A stretch of 64,000 nt of DNA from Aquimarina aggregata. GTDB lineage: Bacteria; Bacteroidota; Bacteroidia; Flavobacteriales; Flavobacteriaceae. The notes under the pieces are model-generated. The model had not been told where the DNA came from. It did not search any database and saw only the letters and a program-made list of their open reading frames with translations. Shown in pieces: positions 8,056 through 16,953 of the stretch. Numbering within the stretch: the first letter of the stretch is position 1; the number at the start of each line of letters is the position of its first letter. A program made the translations under genes and the position numbers. The stretch spans positions 62,001-126,000 of the forward strand of contig NZ_LQRT01000058.1 in the NCBI RefSeq assembly GCF_001632745.1, given 5' to 3'.

Positions 8056-9081
8056 ATGTATACGTATTTTTTACGCCCTATTTTATTTAGATATGATCCA
8101 GAGAAAATTCATCATTTTACATTTAAAATGGTAAGATTTTTGTCCAAAATACCTTTAATGTCTTCGATATTTAGAGGGATGTATGTTATTAATGATCCAA
8201 AGCTTGAAAGAGAAGTGTTTGGGTTAAAGTTTAAGAACCCTGTAGGATTAGCAGCAGGTTTTGATAAAGATGCGAAGCTGTTTAATGAGTTGTATAATTT
8301 TGGTTTTGGTTTTATTGAAATAGGTACTTTGACACCTAAACCTCAAGATGGTAATCCAAAAAAAAGACTATTTAGATTAAAAGATGATAGTGGTATTATT
8401 AATCGAATGGGTTTTAATAACGGTGGGGTAGAGGATGCAGTAGTGCGATTAAAGAATAATAAAGGAGTCTTGATCGGAGGTAATATAGGAAAGAACAAAA
8501 TTACCCCAAATGAGAATGCCGTAGAAGATTATAAAATTTGCTTTGATGCTCTTTTTGATTATGTTGATTATTTTGTAGTGAACGTCAGTTCGCCAAACAC
8601 TCCTAATTTAAGGGAACTGCAGGACAAAGAACCGCTTACGATGCTCTTGAATACGTTGCAATCTAAAAATCAAGAAAAAGTATCACAAAAACCAATTTTG
8701 TTAAAAATAGCTCCAGACTTAACAGATGAGCAGTTATTAGATATTATAGCTATTGTTAAGGATACTAAGATAGCAGGAATCATTGCCACGAATACTACGA
8801 TTTCTAGAGAGGGATTAAGGTCAAATCGTGATTTAGTAAACGAAAAAGGAGGTTTAAGTGGTAAGCCATTAACATCTAGATCAACAGAAGTAATTCGTTT
8901 CTTATCACAAAAAAGTAATAACGCTTTTCCGATTATAGGTGTCGGCGGAATACATAGTGCAAAAGATGCTCTTGAAAAATTAGAAGCTGGTGCTAGCTTA
9001 ATTCAATTGTATACCGGTTTTATTTATGAAGGGCCCAAATTGATTAAAGATATTAATAAAGCGTTGTTAAGATCAAAGTAA
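8056..9081 (+). CDS. pyrD: Quinone-dependent dihydroorotate dehydrogenase (class 2)
   Basis: The fourth step of de novo pyrimidine synthesis, oxidising dihydroorotate to orotate with FMN and a membrane quinone. It has 341 residues. The N-terminal 45-residue amphipathic extension (FLRPILFRYDPEKIHHFTFK) that anchors class 2 enzymes to the membrane is present, followed by NPVGLAAGFDKDAKL, the active-site NVSSPNTPNLRELQ serine loop, KIAPDLT, ATNTT and the phosphate-binding IGVGGIHSAKDALEKLEAGA. A -7-like TATTTTTG lies at 8028-8035. The LysE-type gene starts 4 nt after its stop, suggesting co-transcription. Confidence 0.96.
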   Translation: MYTYFLRPILFRYDPEKIHHFTFKMVRFLSKIPLMSSIFRGMYVINDPKLEREVFGLKFKNPVGLAAGFDKDAKLFNELYNFGFGFIEIGTLTPKPQDGNPKKRLFRLKDDSGIINRMGFNNGGVEDAVVRLKNNKGVLIGGNIGKNKITPNENAVEDYKICFDALFDYVDYFVVNVSSPNTPNLRELQDKEPLTMLLNTLQSKNQEKVSQKPILLKIAPDLTDEQLLDIIAIVKDTKIAGIIATNTTISREGLRSNRDLVNEKGGLSGKPLTSRSTEVIRFLSQKSNNAFPIIGVGGIHSAKDALEKLEAGASLIQLYTGFIYEGPKLIKDINKALLRSK

Positions 9082-9085
9082 CCGT

Positions 9086-9712
9086 ATGGATTATGATGTT
9101 TTGTATACCTTTATGATTACAACAGCTATCTTATCCATATCACCCGGACCGGATAATATATTTGTATTAATGCAAAGTGTTATTAACGGAAAGAAATACG
9201 GACTGGCTACTGTTGCTGGATTAATGTCAGGATGCTTGATTCATACAACATTAGTTGCTTTTGGGGTTTCAATACTGATTAAACAGAGTGACACCTTATT
9301 TTTTATAATTAAGTTGTTTGGAGCATTGTATTTATTCTTTTTAGCTTATAAAGTATTTAGGAGTGATGCTTCGGTAAATTTATTAGAAACAGGTATACCA
9401 AAAAAAACTTTAGGGCAACTGTTTCGACAAGGATTTGTTATGAATGTATTAAATCCTAAAGTCTCTATTTTCTTTTTAGCATTTTTTCCTGGTTTTCTGT
9501 TTAGTGAATCTTTAAGTAATGTTTTACAATTTTATATACTAGGTTTCCTTTTTATACTGGTTTCATTTTTAATTTTTGGAAGTATTGCAGTCATGTCAGG
9601 AGCTATATCAGAATACTTAAAAAAAAGTACGAAGATTGGGGTTGTTTTAAAATGGCTTCAGATTATAGTATTTATTGGAATTGCAATTTTTATTCTTCTT
9701 TCTGAAAAATAA
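9086..9712 (+). CDS. LysE/RhtB-family amino-acid exporter
   Basis: A 208-residue inner-membrane protein with about six hydrophobic helices. The LysE family hallmark SISPGPDNIFVLMQS lies at residues about 17-31, followed by GLATVAGLMSGCLIHT, the LFGALYLFFLAYKVF helix and the conserved GFVMNVLNPKVSIFFLAFFPGF segment. These proteins export amino acids or derivatives by proton antiport; the substrate here is unknown. It starts 4 nt after pyrD and ends at a strong terminator, so the pair is probably one transcript. Confidence 0.9.
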   Translation: MDYDVLYTFMITTAILSISPGPDNIFVLMQSVINGKKYGLATVAGLMSGCLIHTTLVAFGVSILIKQSDTLFFIIKLFGALYLFFLAYKVFRSDASVNLLETGIPKKTLGQLFRQGFVMNVLNPKVSIFFLAFFPGFLFSESLSNVLQFYILGFLFILVSFLIFGSIAVMSGAISEYLKKSTKIGVVLKWLQIIVFIGIAIFILLSEK

Positions 9713-9748
9713 AAAATAGACTGTCTTAATTTTAAGATAGTCTATTTT
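9713..9748. terminator. Bidirectional terminator
   Basis: A 16-bp stem with one wobble (9713-9728 with 9733-9748), a four-base loop and flanking A/T runs. It serves the LysE gene (+) and the small peptide gene (-), whose stop is at 9773. Confidence 0.8.
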
Positions 9749-9772
9749 TTTTTCTAATAAGAAAGATTTCTT

Positions 9773-9952
9773 TTAAGCTTTATCGTCTTCGCTTTCATCC
9801 TCTTTGCAAGGGTGCAGTATTCCATTTTCCCAACAATACGCGTTATTATCTGCACCACCTCCAGTTTGACTATGAAAACCTCCTTTAAGAGTAGTCAATT
9901 CTTTTCTGTTTAATTCTTTTGCTCCTTCTAAGTTTAAAATGCCTTTTAACAT
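9773..9952 (-). CDS. Small double-glycine leader peptide, bacteriocin-like
   Basis: A 59-residue ORF. Residues 1-25 (MLKGILNLEGAKELNRKELTTLKGG) form a leader of the kind known from Bacteroidota bacteriocin-like peptides: amphipathic, an LxxLEGAKELxxxE pattern, ending in a Gly-Gly processing site. The 34-residue remainder starts FHSQTGGGADN, contains two cysteines (Cys40, Cys49) and has an acidic tail. An ABC peptidase/exporter (C39 family) would normally cleave after GG and export the core, but no such gene and no modification enzyme is within this window. Upstream on the same strand is the LytTR response regulator, 172 nt away. Identity as a secreted peptide is inferred from the leader. Confidence 0.72.
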   Translation of the reverse strand: MLKGILNLEGAKELNRKELTTLKGGFHSQTGGGADNNAYCWENGILHPCKEDESEDDKA

Positions 9953-10124
9953 AATATATATATTGAAAATTAGATTGTTTGTGATCCTTTAAAGACATTC
10001 ACAATTATGTCTATCATGACCTTACTATCAATGGTAAGATGCTATTCAAAATTAGAGTGAATTCTGGGAAATAAATTAAAGAATAAATAGGTGGAAAGAA
10101 TTTTAAGATAAGCGTATAGAGATA

Positions 10125-10862
10125 TTATTTAAGTGTTTCTAAGAGATAAGACAATTGCTCCCTATTTCTAAAAGCAACTTGAATTTTATCTCTATTGGTC
10201 AAAATAATCGTTTCTTTCCTAAAAATAGAATCAATATGAGAGGTGTTTATGAGACAAGAGCGATTTACTCTAAAAAAACCACGACTAGACAGTAATTTGT
10301 CATAATGCTTCAAGATATTGTTTGCTAAGATTTCTTTTTTGTCTTTTAAGACGATGGTTGTATAGTTACCTTCAGCCTTACATAAAATTATTTCTTCTAG
10401 ATATACGGATTTATGGTATTGACCACTTTGTATAAGAATTTTTGAGTTCTGCTCTCGTATAAATTCTTGAAAGTGAACGTATTTACTTTGATTACTATGT
10501 CTAGACTTAACTTGTATATATCTGCTGATTACTTTTTCAAGAAGTATAGGGTCAATTGGTTTTAACAAATAGTTAAAAGCAAAATGCTCCATAGCTTTTT
10601 CATAATAACTATCATATGCGGTAATAAAGATAACCTCAAAGCCTTTAGAATGTACAGCATCAAGAATTTCAAAGCCTATGCCATCATCTAAATGTATATC
10701 TAGAAAAACCAATTCTGGAGAAGAAGAAGAAATAAGAGAAATACCTTCTTTAACAGTTGTTGCCGAACCTACAATATTTAATTCTAAGACATTTTTTTTC
10801 AGAAGTTTAGAGAGGTAATTTGATGCATCTTTATCATTTTCAATAATAACAACATTAATCAT
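10125..10862 (-). CDS. LytTR-family response regulator
   Basis: A 245-residue two-component regulator. The receiver domain spans residues 1-115, with acidic Asp10, phospho-acceptor Asp55 (LVFLDIHLDD), Thr81 and Lys101 (LLKPID). The LytTR DNA-binding domain is at about 145-243 (ILLQSGQ-like strand, GNYTTIVLKDKKEIL, FFRVNRSCLINTSHI, RNREQLSYLLETL). I chose the ATG at 10862 (MINVVIIEND), because an upstream in-frame start at 10928 would add 22 residues absent from receiver domains and overlap the divergent kinase start. The divergent gene at 10920 encodes the matching LytS-type kinase, so the two form a pair. Confidence 0.92.
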   Translation of the reverse strand: MINVVIIENDKDASNYLSKLLKKNVLELNIVGSATTVKEGISLISSSSPELVFLDIHLDDGIGFEILDAVHSKGFEVIFITAYDSYYEKAMEHFAFNYLLKPIDPILLEKVISRYIQVKSRHSNQSKYVHFQEFIREQNSKILIQSGQYHKSVYLEEIILCKAEGNYTTIVLKDKKEILANNILKHYDKLLSSRGFFRVNRSCLINTSHIDSIFRKETIILTNRDKIQVAFRNREQLSYLLETLK

Positions 10863-10919
10863 AAAAATAAATGTAAATTCGAGCACTAAATTTATATCTA
10901 CCACACAAATAATACAACA

Positions 10920-12857
10920 TTGAAACAACTTTTTTTTATTTTAGTTTTGATACTTACAAGTTTTGATTCTTATTCCCAGGAAATACTTTCTCAACATACT
11001 ATTGATACTATTTCTTTTGCCAAAACTAATCGACCATACATTAGTAAGATTAAATATAGTCTGAACAAGGATAAATCTCTTAAGGGATGGACAAAGTATT
11101 ATACCTTTAAAAGCTATGTACATTTATTTAAGCTTGAAAATGATTCTGCATTGTCAAATGCTCATAAAGCTATTAAAGCGTATGAATCATTAGAACAGGG
11201 GCATCCGGGAGCAGATGGTATAGCGCATAAAGCATATTACATTAAAGGTTTACGAGAGTATTTTGCAACAAGACCACTTACCGCTTTACAGACGCTTTAT
11301 AGAGGGTTAGAACTCACATCTCAGTATCCAGAATCACCCGACAAAAAATCATGGCGATTTTATATTTTAGAAAGAATATCTTATATCCATATAGATTTAG
11401 GAGATATAGACCTGGCATTGAGAGCAAGAAAAGAAGCTTTTAGAGATTCAATATGGGCTAATTATAGATTTGAGGTAATTAATAATAGGTTAGATATTGG
11501 TTATTTGTATAAACACAAAAAGAAGTATGATTCTGCAAAAGCGCATTTTAACGAAGCTTTAAGAATGTATAAGGATACCATATTACTTGATAATGATAAT
11601 TATGATAAAGACGTTTTTTTTATAAATCAAGTTAGAGCACTGGATGCTCTGGGCGATATTGCTTTGTACCAAAATCAAAAAGATTCGGCATATAATAATT
11701 TTTCAAAAGCAAATAAAATTTTTTTAGATAAAGAATTGATCAATTCTGATTTATTGTCTAGTAAGTCTAAATTAAGCCCACTAACTAGTTATGGTTATAT
11801 GCTTTTTTATCAAGATAACCTTAATGAGTCTGAAACTGTATTGAACAAGGTTCGAGATTCTCTGAGAAAAAAATATAATTATACTAGAGATGAAAGGAAT
11901 TTGTATATAAGAGTTTGTGATTTTTTGAATAAGGTGTATTTTAAACAAGGAGCACACGAAAAAAGCACATCTATCCTAAGCGAACTGAATGAATATCTAA
12001 TAACATATCATGAAAAAAGTATAGCTAAGCAACTGCAACTATATGCTTCTGAATTTGAATTAAAAGAAAAAGATGCTTCTATCTCTAAGCTAGAAAAAAT
12101 AACCACACAACAAAAAACTATTATTAAACAAAGGAATATCATCAATTGGGTCATTATCGGATTGTTTCTTTCATTTCTAATATTAGGCGTTGTATTGTTC
12201 AGGCAAAATAAATTAAAAAGTAAATATAAAACTACAATTTTAGAACAACGTTTACTTCGTTCACAGCTTAATCCACACTTTTTGTTCAATTCATTGGGTA
12301 CAATTATTTCCTTAACCTCAAACGAATCTAAAAATGTAATACCGTATACTTTAAAATTGAGTAATCTATTACGATCCATATTAGAAAACTCTAGAGAAGA
12401 GTTTGTTTCTTTAGAAGAAGAAATACAGACGGTGAAGGATTATTTAGAGCTGCAATCTAATTTTTCTCAAAAATTTAATCATGTAGTAGAAATTGACCCA
12501 GAGTTGAATGTTCAGAATATTTTGGTGCCTCCAATGTTTATACAACCATTTGTAGAAAATGCTATTGAACATGGTATTGCTGCTATCACAAATGGTAAAA
12601 TAATATTAAAATTCATTATGGATGATAATAAAAAACTAATAAAAAGTAGTATCATAGATAATGGGATTGGTTATACTAAAGGCCAAGAAATTAAGGATAA
12701 AAACTCTGGATATGAATCACTATCAGGTTCCATCTTAAAAGATAGATTTAAAATATATTCAAGGTCTTTTAAAGTTAATGCAAGGTTTGAGGTTCTTGAG
12801 GATACCGATAATATAGGGTCTAGAGTTGATGTTTATCTACCATATATTTTGGAATAA
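10920..12857 (+). CDS. LytS-type sensor histidine kinase with tetratricopeptide sensor region
   Basis: A 645-residue membrane protein. It has a signal peptide (residues 1-19), a periplasmic helical region with TPR-like repeats (about 60-345), a coiled coil with a single transmembrane helix (about 408-427), then a His_kinase domain with RSQLNPHFLFNSLG (His453) and an ATPase domain with the N-box PFVENAIEHG (about 543-552) and DNGIG. The start codon is TTG at 10920; no ATG lies close by that keeps the signal peptide. It is divergent from the LytTR regulator with 57 nt between the two starts. The signal sensed is unknown. Confidence 0.9.
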   Translation: MKQLFFILVLILTSFDSYSQEILSQHTIDTISFAKTNRPYISKIKYSLNKDKSLKGWTKYYTFKSYVHLFKLENDSALSNAHKAIKAYESLEQGHPGADGIAHKAYYIKGLREYFATRPLTALQTLYRGLELTSQYPESPDKKSWRFYILERISYIHIDLGDIDLALRARKEAFRDSIWANYRFEVINNRLDIGYLYKHKKKYDSAKAHFNEALRMYKDTILLDNDNYDKDVFFINQVRALDALGDIALYQNQKDSAYNNFSKANKIFLDKELINSDLLSSKSKLSPLTSYGYMLFYQDNLNESETVLNKVRDSLRKKYNYTRDERNLYIRVCDFLNKVYFKQGAHEKSTSILSELNEYLITYHEKSIAKQLQLYASEFELKEKDASISKLEKITTQQKTIIKQRNIINWVIIGLFLSFLILGVVLFRQNKLKSKYKTTILEQRLLRSQLNPHFLFNSLGTIISLTSNESKNVIPYTLKLSNLLRSILENSREEFVSLEEEIQTVKDYLELQSNFSQKFNHVVEIDPELNVQNILVPPMFIQPFVENAIEHGIAAITNGKIILKFIMDDNKKLIKSSIIDNGIGYTKGQEIKDKNSGYESLSGSILKDRFKIYSRSFKVNARFEVLEDTDNIGSRVDVYLPYILE

Positions 12858-12997
12858 TTTTAAAAACACTTTTAATGAGGGCTTATTAACGCATTATCTT
12901 CTTATTTAATCAAGAAGTATAGCTATTTTCTGAAATTTTAAAAAATAATCATACTTTTATAGTCAAAATTGAATTTCTTCTAGTTTGTAGTGCTAAA

Positions 12998-13864
12998 ATG
13001 ACCGAAAAAATAAAAATAATTGAATGTCCAAGAGATGCTATGCAGGGCATAAAAGAATTTATTCCTACAGAAAAAAAGGTGCAGTATATTCAATCTTTAC
13101 TGCGTTGTGGTTTTGATACCATAGATTTTGGAAGTTTTGTTTCACCCAAAGCTATCCCACAGATGGTTGATACTGCGGCAGTATTGGGACAATTAGACCT
13201 GTCTGATACAGTTAGTAAATTATTAGCGATTATTGCTAATGTTAGAGGTGCTAATGATGCTGCACAGCATCCTGAAATAGATTATTTAGGATACCCTTTT
13301 TCAATTTCGGAAAATTTTCAAATGCGTAATACTCATAAAACGATAGCGCAATCTGTAGAAACATTGCAAGAGATTCTTAATATCGCTGATAAGGCAAATA
13401 AAAAAGTTGTAGCTTATCTTTCTATGGGATTTGGTAATCCTTATGGTGATCCTTGGGATGTAGAGATTGTAGGAGAGTGGACAGAAAGGTTAAGTGAAAT
13501 GGGAGTAAAAATTCTTTCTTTATCTGATACGGTTGGATCATCAACACCAGAGATAATAGATTATTTGTTTGCTAATCTCATTTCAAAATATCCCGAAATT
13601 GAATTTGGAGCACATCTGCATACTACGCCTACTTCTTGGTTTGAAAAAGTAGATGCGGCGTATAAAGCAGGTTGTAGAAGGTTTGATGGAGCTATTCAAG
13701 GATTTGGAGGATGCCCAATGGCAAAAGATGAATTAACCGGTAATATGCCAACAGAGCGTATGGTCTCTTATTTTACAACTGTTAAAGCAGACAGCAATGT
13801 AAGACCGTTAAGTTTTGAATCTTCATATAACGAGGCAACTAAAATATTTTCTCAATATCACTAA
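12998..13864 (+). CDS. Hydroxymethylglutaryl-CoA lyase
   Basis: Cleaves HMG-CoA to acetoacetate and acetyl-CoA at the end of leucine catabolism. It has 288 residues and a TIM-barrel HMGL-like fold. Visible are the N-terminal ECPRDAMQG with catalytic Arg12-Asp13, the metal-binding GAHLHTTPTSW histidines and the C-terminal loop GAIQGFGGCPMAKDELTGNMPTE with the catalytic cysteine. These distinguish it from isopropylmalate synthase. It fits functionally with the leucine dehydrogenase in this window but is not adjacent to it. The haem-binding gene follows 17 nt downstream. Confidence 0.93.
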   Translation: MTEKIKIIECPRDAMQGIKEFIPTEKKVQYIQSLLRCGFDTIDFGSFVSPKAIPQMVDTAAVLGQLDLSDTVSKLLAIIANVRGANDAAQHPEIDYLGYPFSISENFQMRNTHKTIAQSVETLQEILNIADKANKKVVAYLSMGFGNPYGDPWDVEIVGEWTERLSEMGVKILSLSDTVGSSTPEIIDYLFANLISKYPEIEFGAHLHTTPTSWFEKVDAAYKAGCRRFDGAIQGFGGCPMAKDELTGNMPTERMVSYFTTVKADSNVRPLSFESSYNEATKIFSQYH

Positions 13865-13881
13865 ACAAATTATTCTTCAAC

Positions 13882-14340
13882 ATGAAAAAAATTACTAAAA
13901 TTATAGCAATATCCGCATTAATTGTGTTGGTTATCATGCAATTTATTAGACCAGACAAAAATGAATCAGGATATGAATCTGTTGCCTTTTTTGAAGCAGA
14001 TACTAAGCCTAGCGAGGAGCTTAAAACTATATTAAGGAATAATTGTTATGATTGTCATAGTAACCAAACTAAATATCCTTGGTATGCAGAGATTGCTCCT
14101 GTGTCTTATTGGTTGGATGATCATATTGAAGAAGGAACAGAGCATTTTAACGTATCTGATTGGGAGAGTTATTCTATAAAGAAAAGAGACCATAAGCTAG
14201 AAGAGTTAATAGAAGAAGTTGATGAAGGAGAAATGCCATTGGCTTCGTACACTTGGCTTCATGGTAACTTAGATGCGCAACAAAAAGAATTATTATTAAG
14301 TTGGGTAAAAGAATTAAGAACAAAATATACTGCAAATTAA
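13882..14340 (+). CDS. Haem-binding domain protein (single CxxCH)
   Basis: A 152-residue exported protein with an N-terminal hydrophobic anchor (ITKIIAISALIVLVIMQFI). The domain begins LRNNCYDCHSNQTKYPWYAEIAPVS, with a c-type haem attachment motif C55-Y-D-C58-H59 and the conserved TKYPWY sequence of the Bacteroidota haem-binding domain family. Met99 in GEMPLASY could be the distal ligand. It probably carries electrons or haem in the periplasm. It is 17 nt after HMG-CoA lyase, though a functional link is not obvious. Confidence 0.88.
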   Translation: MKKITKIIAISALIVLVIMQFIRPDKNESGYESVAFFEADTKPSEELKTILRNNCYDCHSNQTKYPWYAEIAPVSYWLDDHIEEGTEHFNVSDWESYSIKKRDHKLEELIEEVDEGEMPLASYTWLHGNLDAQQKELLLSWVKELRTKYTAN

Positions 14341-14376
14341 GGTAGTCAAGATTATCTTAATGTTAATTTAGTTAAG

Positions 14377-14401
14377 TTTATTTAGATTTATTACAAATAA
14401 A
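14377..14401. promoter_or_regulatory. Candidate operator dyad upstream of the DUF4856-imelysin locus
   Basis: TTTATTT (14377-14383) and AAATAAA (14395-14401) form an inverted repeat with an 11-nt spacer immediately upstream of the -33 element. The location and the metal-related neighbours make a Fur-like or other repressor site conceivable, but the sequence is AT-rich and the match could be chance. Confidence 0.25.
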
Positions 14402-14403
14402 GT

Positions 14404-14433
14404 TTGTCAATTATAATTTGATGAATATATTTG
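14404..14433 (+). promoter_or_regulatory. Promoter of the DUF4856 gene
   Basis: TTG (14404-14406), 19-nt spacer, TATATTTG (14426-14433): an exact match to the Bacteroidota TTG/TAnnTTTG promoter, 38 nt upstream of the ATG. Confidence 0.65.
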
Positions 14434-14470
14434 CACGCATATTATCAATAATAAGTCTAAATAAAAAGTA

Positions 14471-15712
14471 ATGAAAATTAATAGTCTTTTAAAAGCAACA
14501 TACTTACTAGGAACCTTTGCCATAATTTCATGTTCATCAGACGATGATAGTAATCCGCCTGTTGATCAGATTAGCGAGCCGGCTACATATGTTTTTGATC
14601 GTAATGGCGAAAGCACAGTTAGTTTTAGCGGGCAAACTACCCGTATCGCAATGGCCGAAGTAATTATTAGTAAGCTAAAAGATAATACGCAAATAAATGC
14701 AGAAGCAGTTTTAGATGCAATGTTTGATCATAAAGAAGGTGTTGCTGACTTTGAAGATACTGATTTAAATGCATCAGATAAAAGTGTTAGAAGTAAAACC
14801 GCCGCTTCAAGAGATTTTTTCTTCACTAATGCAACTGAATCAGCTGCAGTTAAAATGGATTTTGATGGTTGGATAAAAAGCCAGGTAGATGATGTATTCC
14901 CTAATTGGTCTGCCCCTGCATCAGCCGGTGTTGCTGGTGAACTTCAAGAAGCAGGAGGAGGATCTAAAAGATACGTTAACGCAAAAGGTTTAGAGTTAAA
15001 TCAAGCTTTTGCTAAAGGTTTAATAGGAGCCCTGATGGCTGATCAAGCATTAAATAACTACTTAGGGAAGCTTGTTTTAGATGAAGCAGAAAATAGAGCA
15101 AATAATGATAATGAAGTTGTAGCAGATGGTAAGAACTATACAACTATGGAGCATAAATGGGATGAAGCCTATGGTTATTTATATGGAGCATCTGTAGATA
15201 CGGCTAATCCAAATCCGACAATTGGAGATGATGATAGCTTTTTAAATAAGTATATCGGTAGAGTAGAAGGAGATGCTGATTTTAAAGGTATCGCAGAAAA
15301 AATATACAAAGCATTTAAATTAGGTAGAGCGGCAATTGTAGCTAAAAAATATGATGTTAGAGATGAACAAGCTGCTATAATTCGAGAAGAATTATCTAAA
15401 GTAATTGCAATTAGAGCGGTATACTACTTACAACAAGGGAAGAACGCTCTAGAAGCATCGACTATTGATTATGCAAGTGCTTTTCATGATCTTTCTGAAG
15501 GATACGGGTTTATCTATAGTCTTCAGTTTACAAGAAGATCAGATAGTGCGGCTCCTTACTTTACAAGAACAGAAGTACAAGGCTTTATAGATCAATTAAT
15601 GAGCGGAACCAATGGGTTATGGGATGTAACTCCAGCGACATTACAATCTATTTCAGAAACTATTGCTGCTAAATTCAGTTTTACTGTAGCCGAAGCAGGA
15701 AGTACAAATTAA
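14471..15712 (+). CDS. DUF4856 lipoprotein
   Basis: A 413-residue surface or periplasmic lipoprotein (lipobox AIISC, then an SSDDDSNPP spacer). The body is helical and carries the DUF4856 pattern: ATYVFDRNGESTVSFSGQT, RIAMAEVIISKLKD, VLDAMFDHKEG, YTTMEHKWDEAYGYLYGA and DDSFLNKYIGRVE. Members usually sit beside imelysin-like lipoproteins and TonB receptors, as here, and are thought to work in metal acquisition; direct function is unknown. It has its own promoter and is followed by an imperfect terminator, so read-through into the imelysin gene may be partial. Confidence 0.88.
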   Translation: MKINSLLKATYLLGTFAIISCSSDDDSNPPVDQISEPATYVFDRNGESTVSFSGQTTRIAMAEVIISKLKDNTQINAEAVLDAMFDHKEGVADFEDTDLNASDKSVRSKTAASRDFFFTNATESAAVKMDFDGWIKSQVDDVFPNWSAPASAGVAGELQEAGGGSKRYVNAKGLELNQAFAKGLIGALMADQALNNYLGKLVLDEAENRANNDNEVVADGKNYTTMEHKWDEAYGYLYGASVDTANPNPTIGDDDSFLNKYIGRVEGDADFKGIAEKIYKAFKLGRAAIVAKKYDVRDEQAAIIREELSKVIAIRAVYYLQQGKNALEASTIDYASAFHDLSEGYGFIYSLQFTRRSDSAAPYFTRTEVQGFIDQLMSGTNGLWDVTPATLQSISETIAAKFSFTVAEAGSTN

Positions 15713-15734
15713 GATTTTATTATATAAAATTTTT

Positions 15735-15778
15735 AAAAAAAAGAGAAAGAAATCGTAAATGATTCTTTTCTCTTTTTT
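15735..15778 (+). terminator. Terminator or attenuator between DUF4856 and imelysin
   Basis: An imperfect long stem, AAAAGAGAAAGAAATC with GATTCTTTTCTCTTTT, closes a six-base loop and ends in T6. A TACATTTG -7-like box overlaps its end (15778-15785) and could restart transcription for imelysin. Confidence 0.5.
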
Positions 15779-15816
15779 ACATTTGCAAAAATTTATTAAG
15801 AATAAATAAAAATAAG

Positions 15817-16935
15817 ATGAAGAAGATATTGTTTTTAATCACTACTGTCATATTTTTTGCAGTAAGTTGTTCATCTGGAGATGATAACGAAACAGGCGCA
15901 AGTACAGATACTTTTAATAGACAGGCATTGTTAGAAAATATTGCTGACAATATAGCAATACCAGCATATCAAAATTTAGCAAATGATATAGAAGTATTAA
16001 AAACAGCTGCTTCAACTTTTGTTGCAACCCCTAACGAATCAAATTTACAGAGTATAAGGACAGCTTGGTTAAATTCTTATGTTTCTTGGCAATCTGTAAG
16101 TGTATTTGAAATAGGAAAAGCAGAAGAGCTTTCTTTTAGAAATTTTATGAATGTCTTTCCTGTTAGTGCAAGTGAAATAGAAGCAAATATAACATCCGGT
16201 ACTTACGACCTTAATGCTGTTTCTAAGGATAATGAGCAAGGATTTGGGGCACTAGATTATTTACTTAATGGATTGTCTGATTCTAACACCGAAATTATAG
16301 CATTTTATGTTAGTAATACGAATGCAGATGCTTACAAGAAATACTTGACAGATGTAGTAGACCGAATGAATGATCTTACGACACAAGTTTTAACAGATTG
16401 GACTAGTGGTTATAGAGATACATTTGTAAGTAGCAATGGCTCTTCTGCTACTAGCTCATTAGATAAGTTGGTAAATGACTATGTTTTTCACTATGAGAAA
16501 CATTTAAGAGCTGGTAAAATAGGAATCCCAGCAGGAGTATTTTCGGGGTCAGTATTAGAAGATAGGGTTGAAGCTTTTTATAAAGGTGATGTTTCCAAAA
16601 CTTTATTTAATGCCAATCTTACAGCGATGCAAGACCTTTTTAATGGTAAGCATTTTGGTAAAAATACTTCGGGAGAAAGTTTTAAAACATATCTCGATTT
16701 TCTGAATACAATAAAAGAAGGAGAAGATTTAAGCACACTTATTAATAATCAGTTTGAATCGGCAAGAAGTACAGGAACAGGTTTGAGTGATGATTTTTCT
16801 GCTCAAGTTCGAACAAATAATAGTTTAATGACTCAAACGTATGATGAGCTCCAAAAAAATGTAGTGCTTTTAAAGGTAGATATGGTTCAGGCTATGTCTG
16901 TAAGAATCACCTTTATCGACGCCGACGGAGATTAA
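15817..16935 (+). CDS. Imelysin-family (M75-like) lipoprotein
   Basis: A 372-residue lipoprotein (lipobox FAVSC, SSGDDNE spacer). Imelysin domains are two four-helix bundles; visible landmarks are AWLNSYVSWQSVSVFEIGKAEE, FRNFMNVFPVS, NEQGFGALDYLLNGL and, in the second bundle, FHYEKHLRAGKIGIPAGVFSG. Imelysin-like proteins (EfeO, IrpA relatives) are periplasmic or surface proteins linked to iron uptake rather than proteases. It is followed 18 nt later by the HTTM gene and then the TonB receptor, supporting a role as a surface partner of that receptor. Confidence 0.9.
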   Translation: MKKILFLITTVIFFAVSCSSGDDNETGASTDTFNRQALLENIADNIAIPAYQNLANDIEVLKTAASTFVATPNESNLQSIRTAWLNSYVSWQSVSVFEIGKAEELSFRNFMNVFPVSASEIEANITSGTYDLNAVSKDNEQGFGALDYLLNGLSDSNTEIIAFYVSNTNADAYKKYLTDVVDRMNDLTTQVLTDWTSGYRDTFVSSNGSSATSSLDKLVNDYVFHYEKHLRAGKIGIPAGVFSGSVLEDRVEAFYKGDVSKTLFNANLTAMQDLFNGKHFGKNTSGESFKTYLDFLNTIKEGEDLSTLINNQFESARSTGTGLSDDFSAQVRTNNSLMTQTYDELQKNVVLLKVDMVQAMSVRITFIDADGD

Positions 16936-16953
16936 ATGGTTATAAAAGTATAG

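Noticed and set aside
9713..10125. A full bacteriocin biosynthesis cluster around the GG peptide
   Set aside because: No exporter, peptidase, immunity or modification gene is present on either side; only the peptide itself is supportable.
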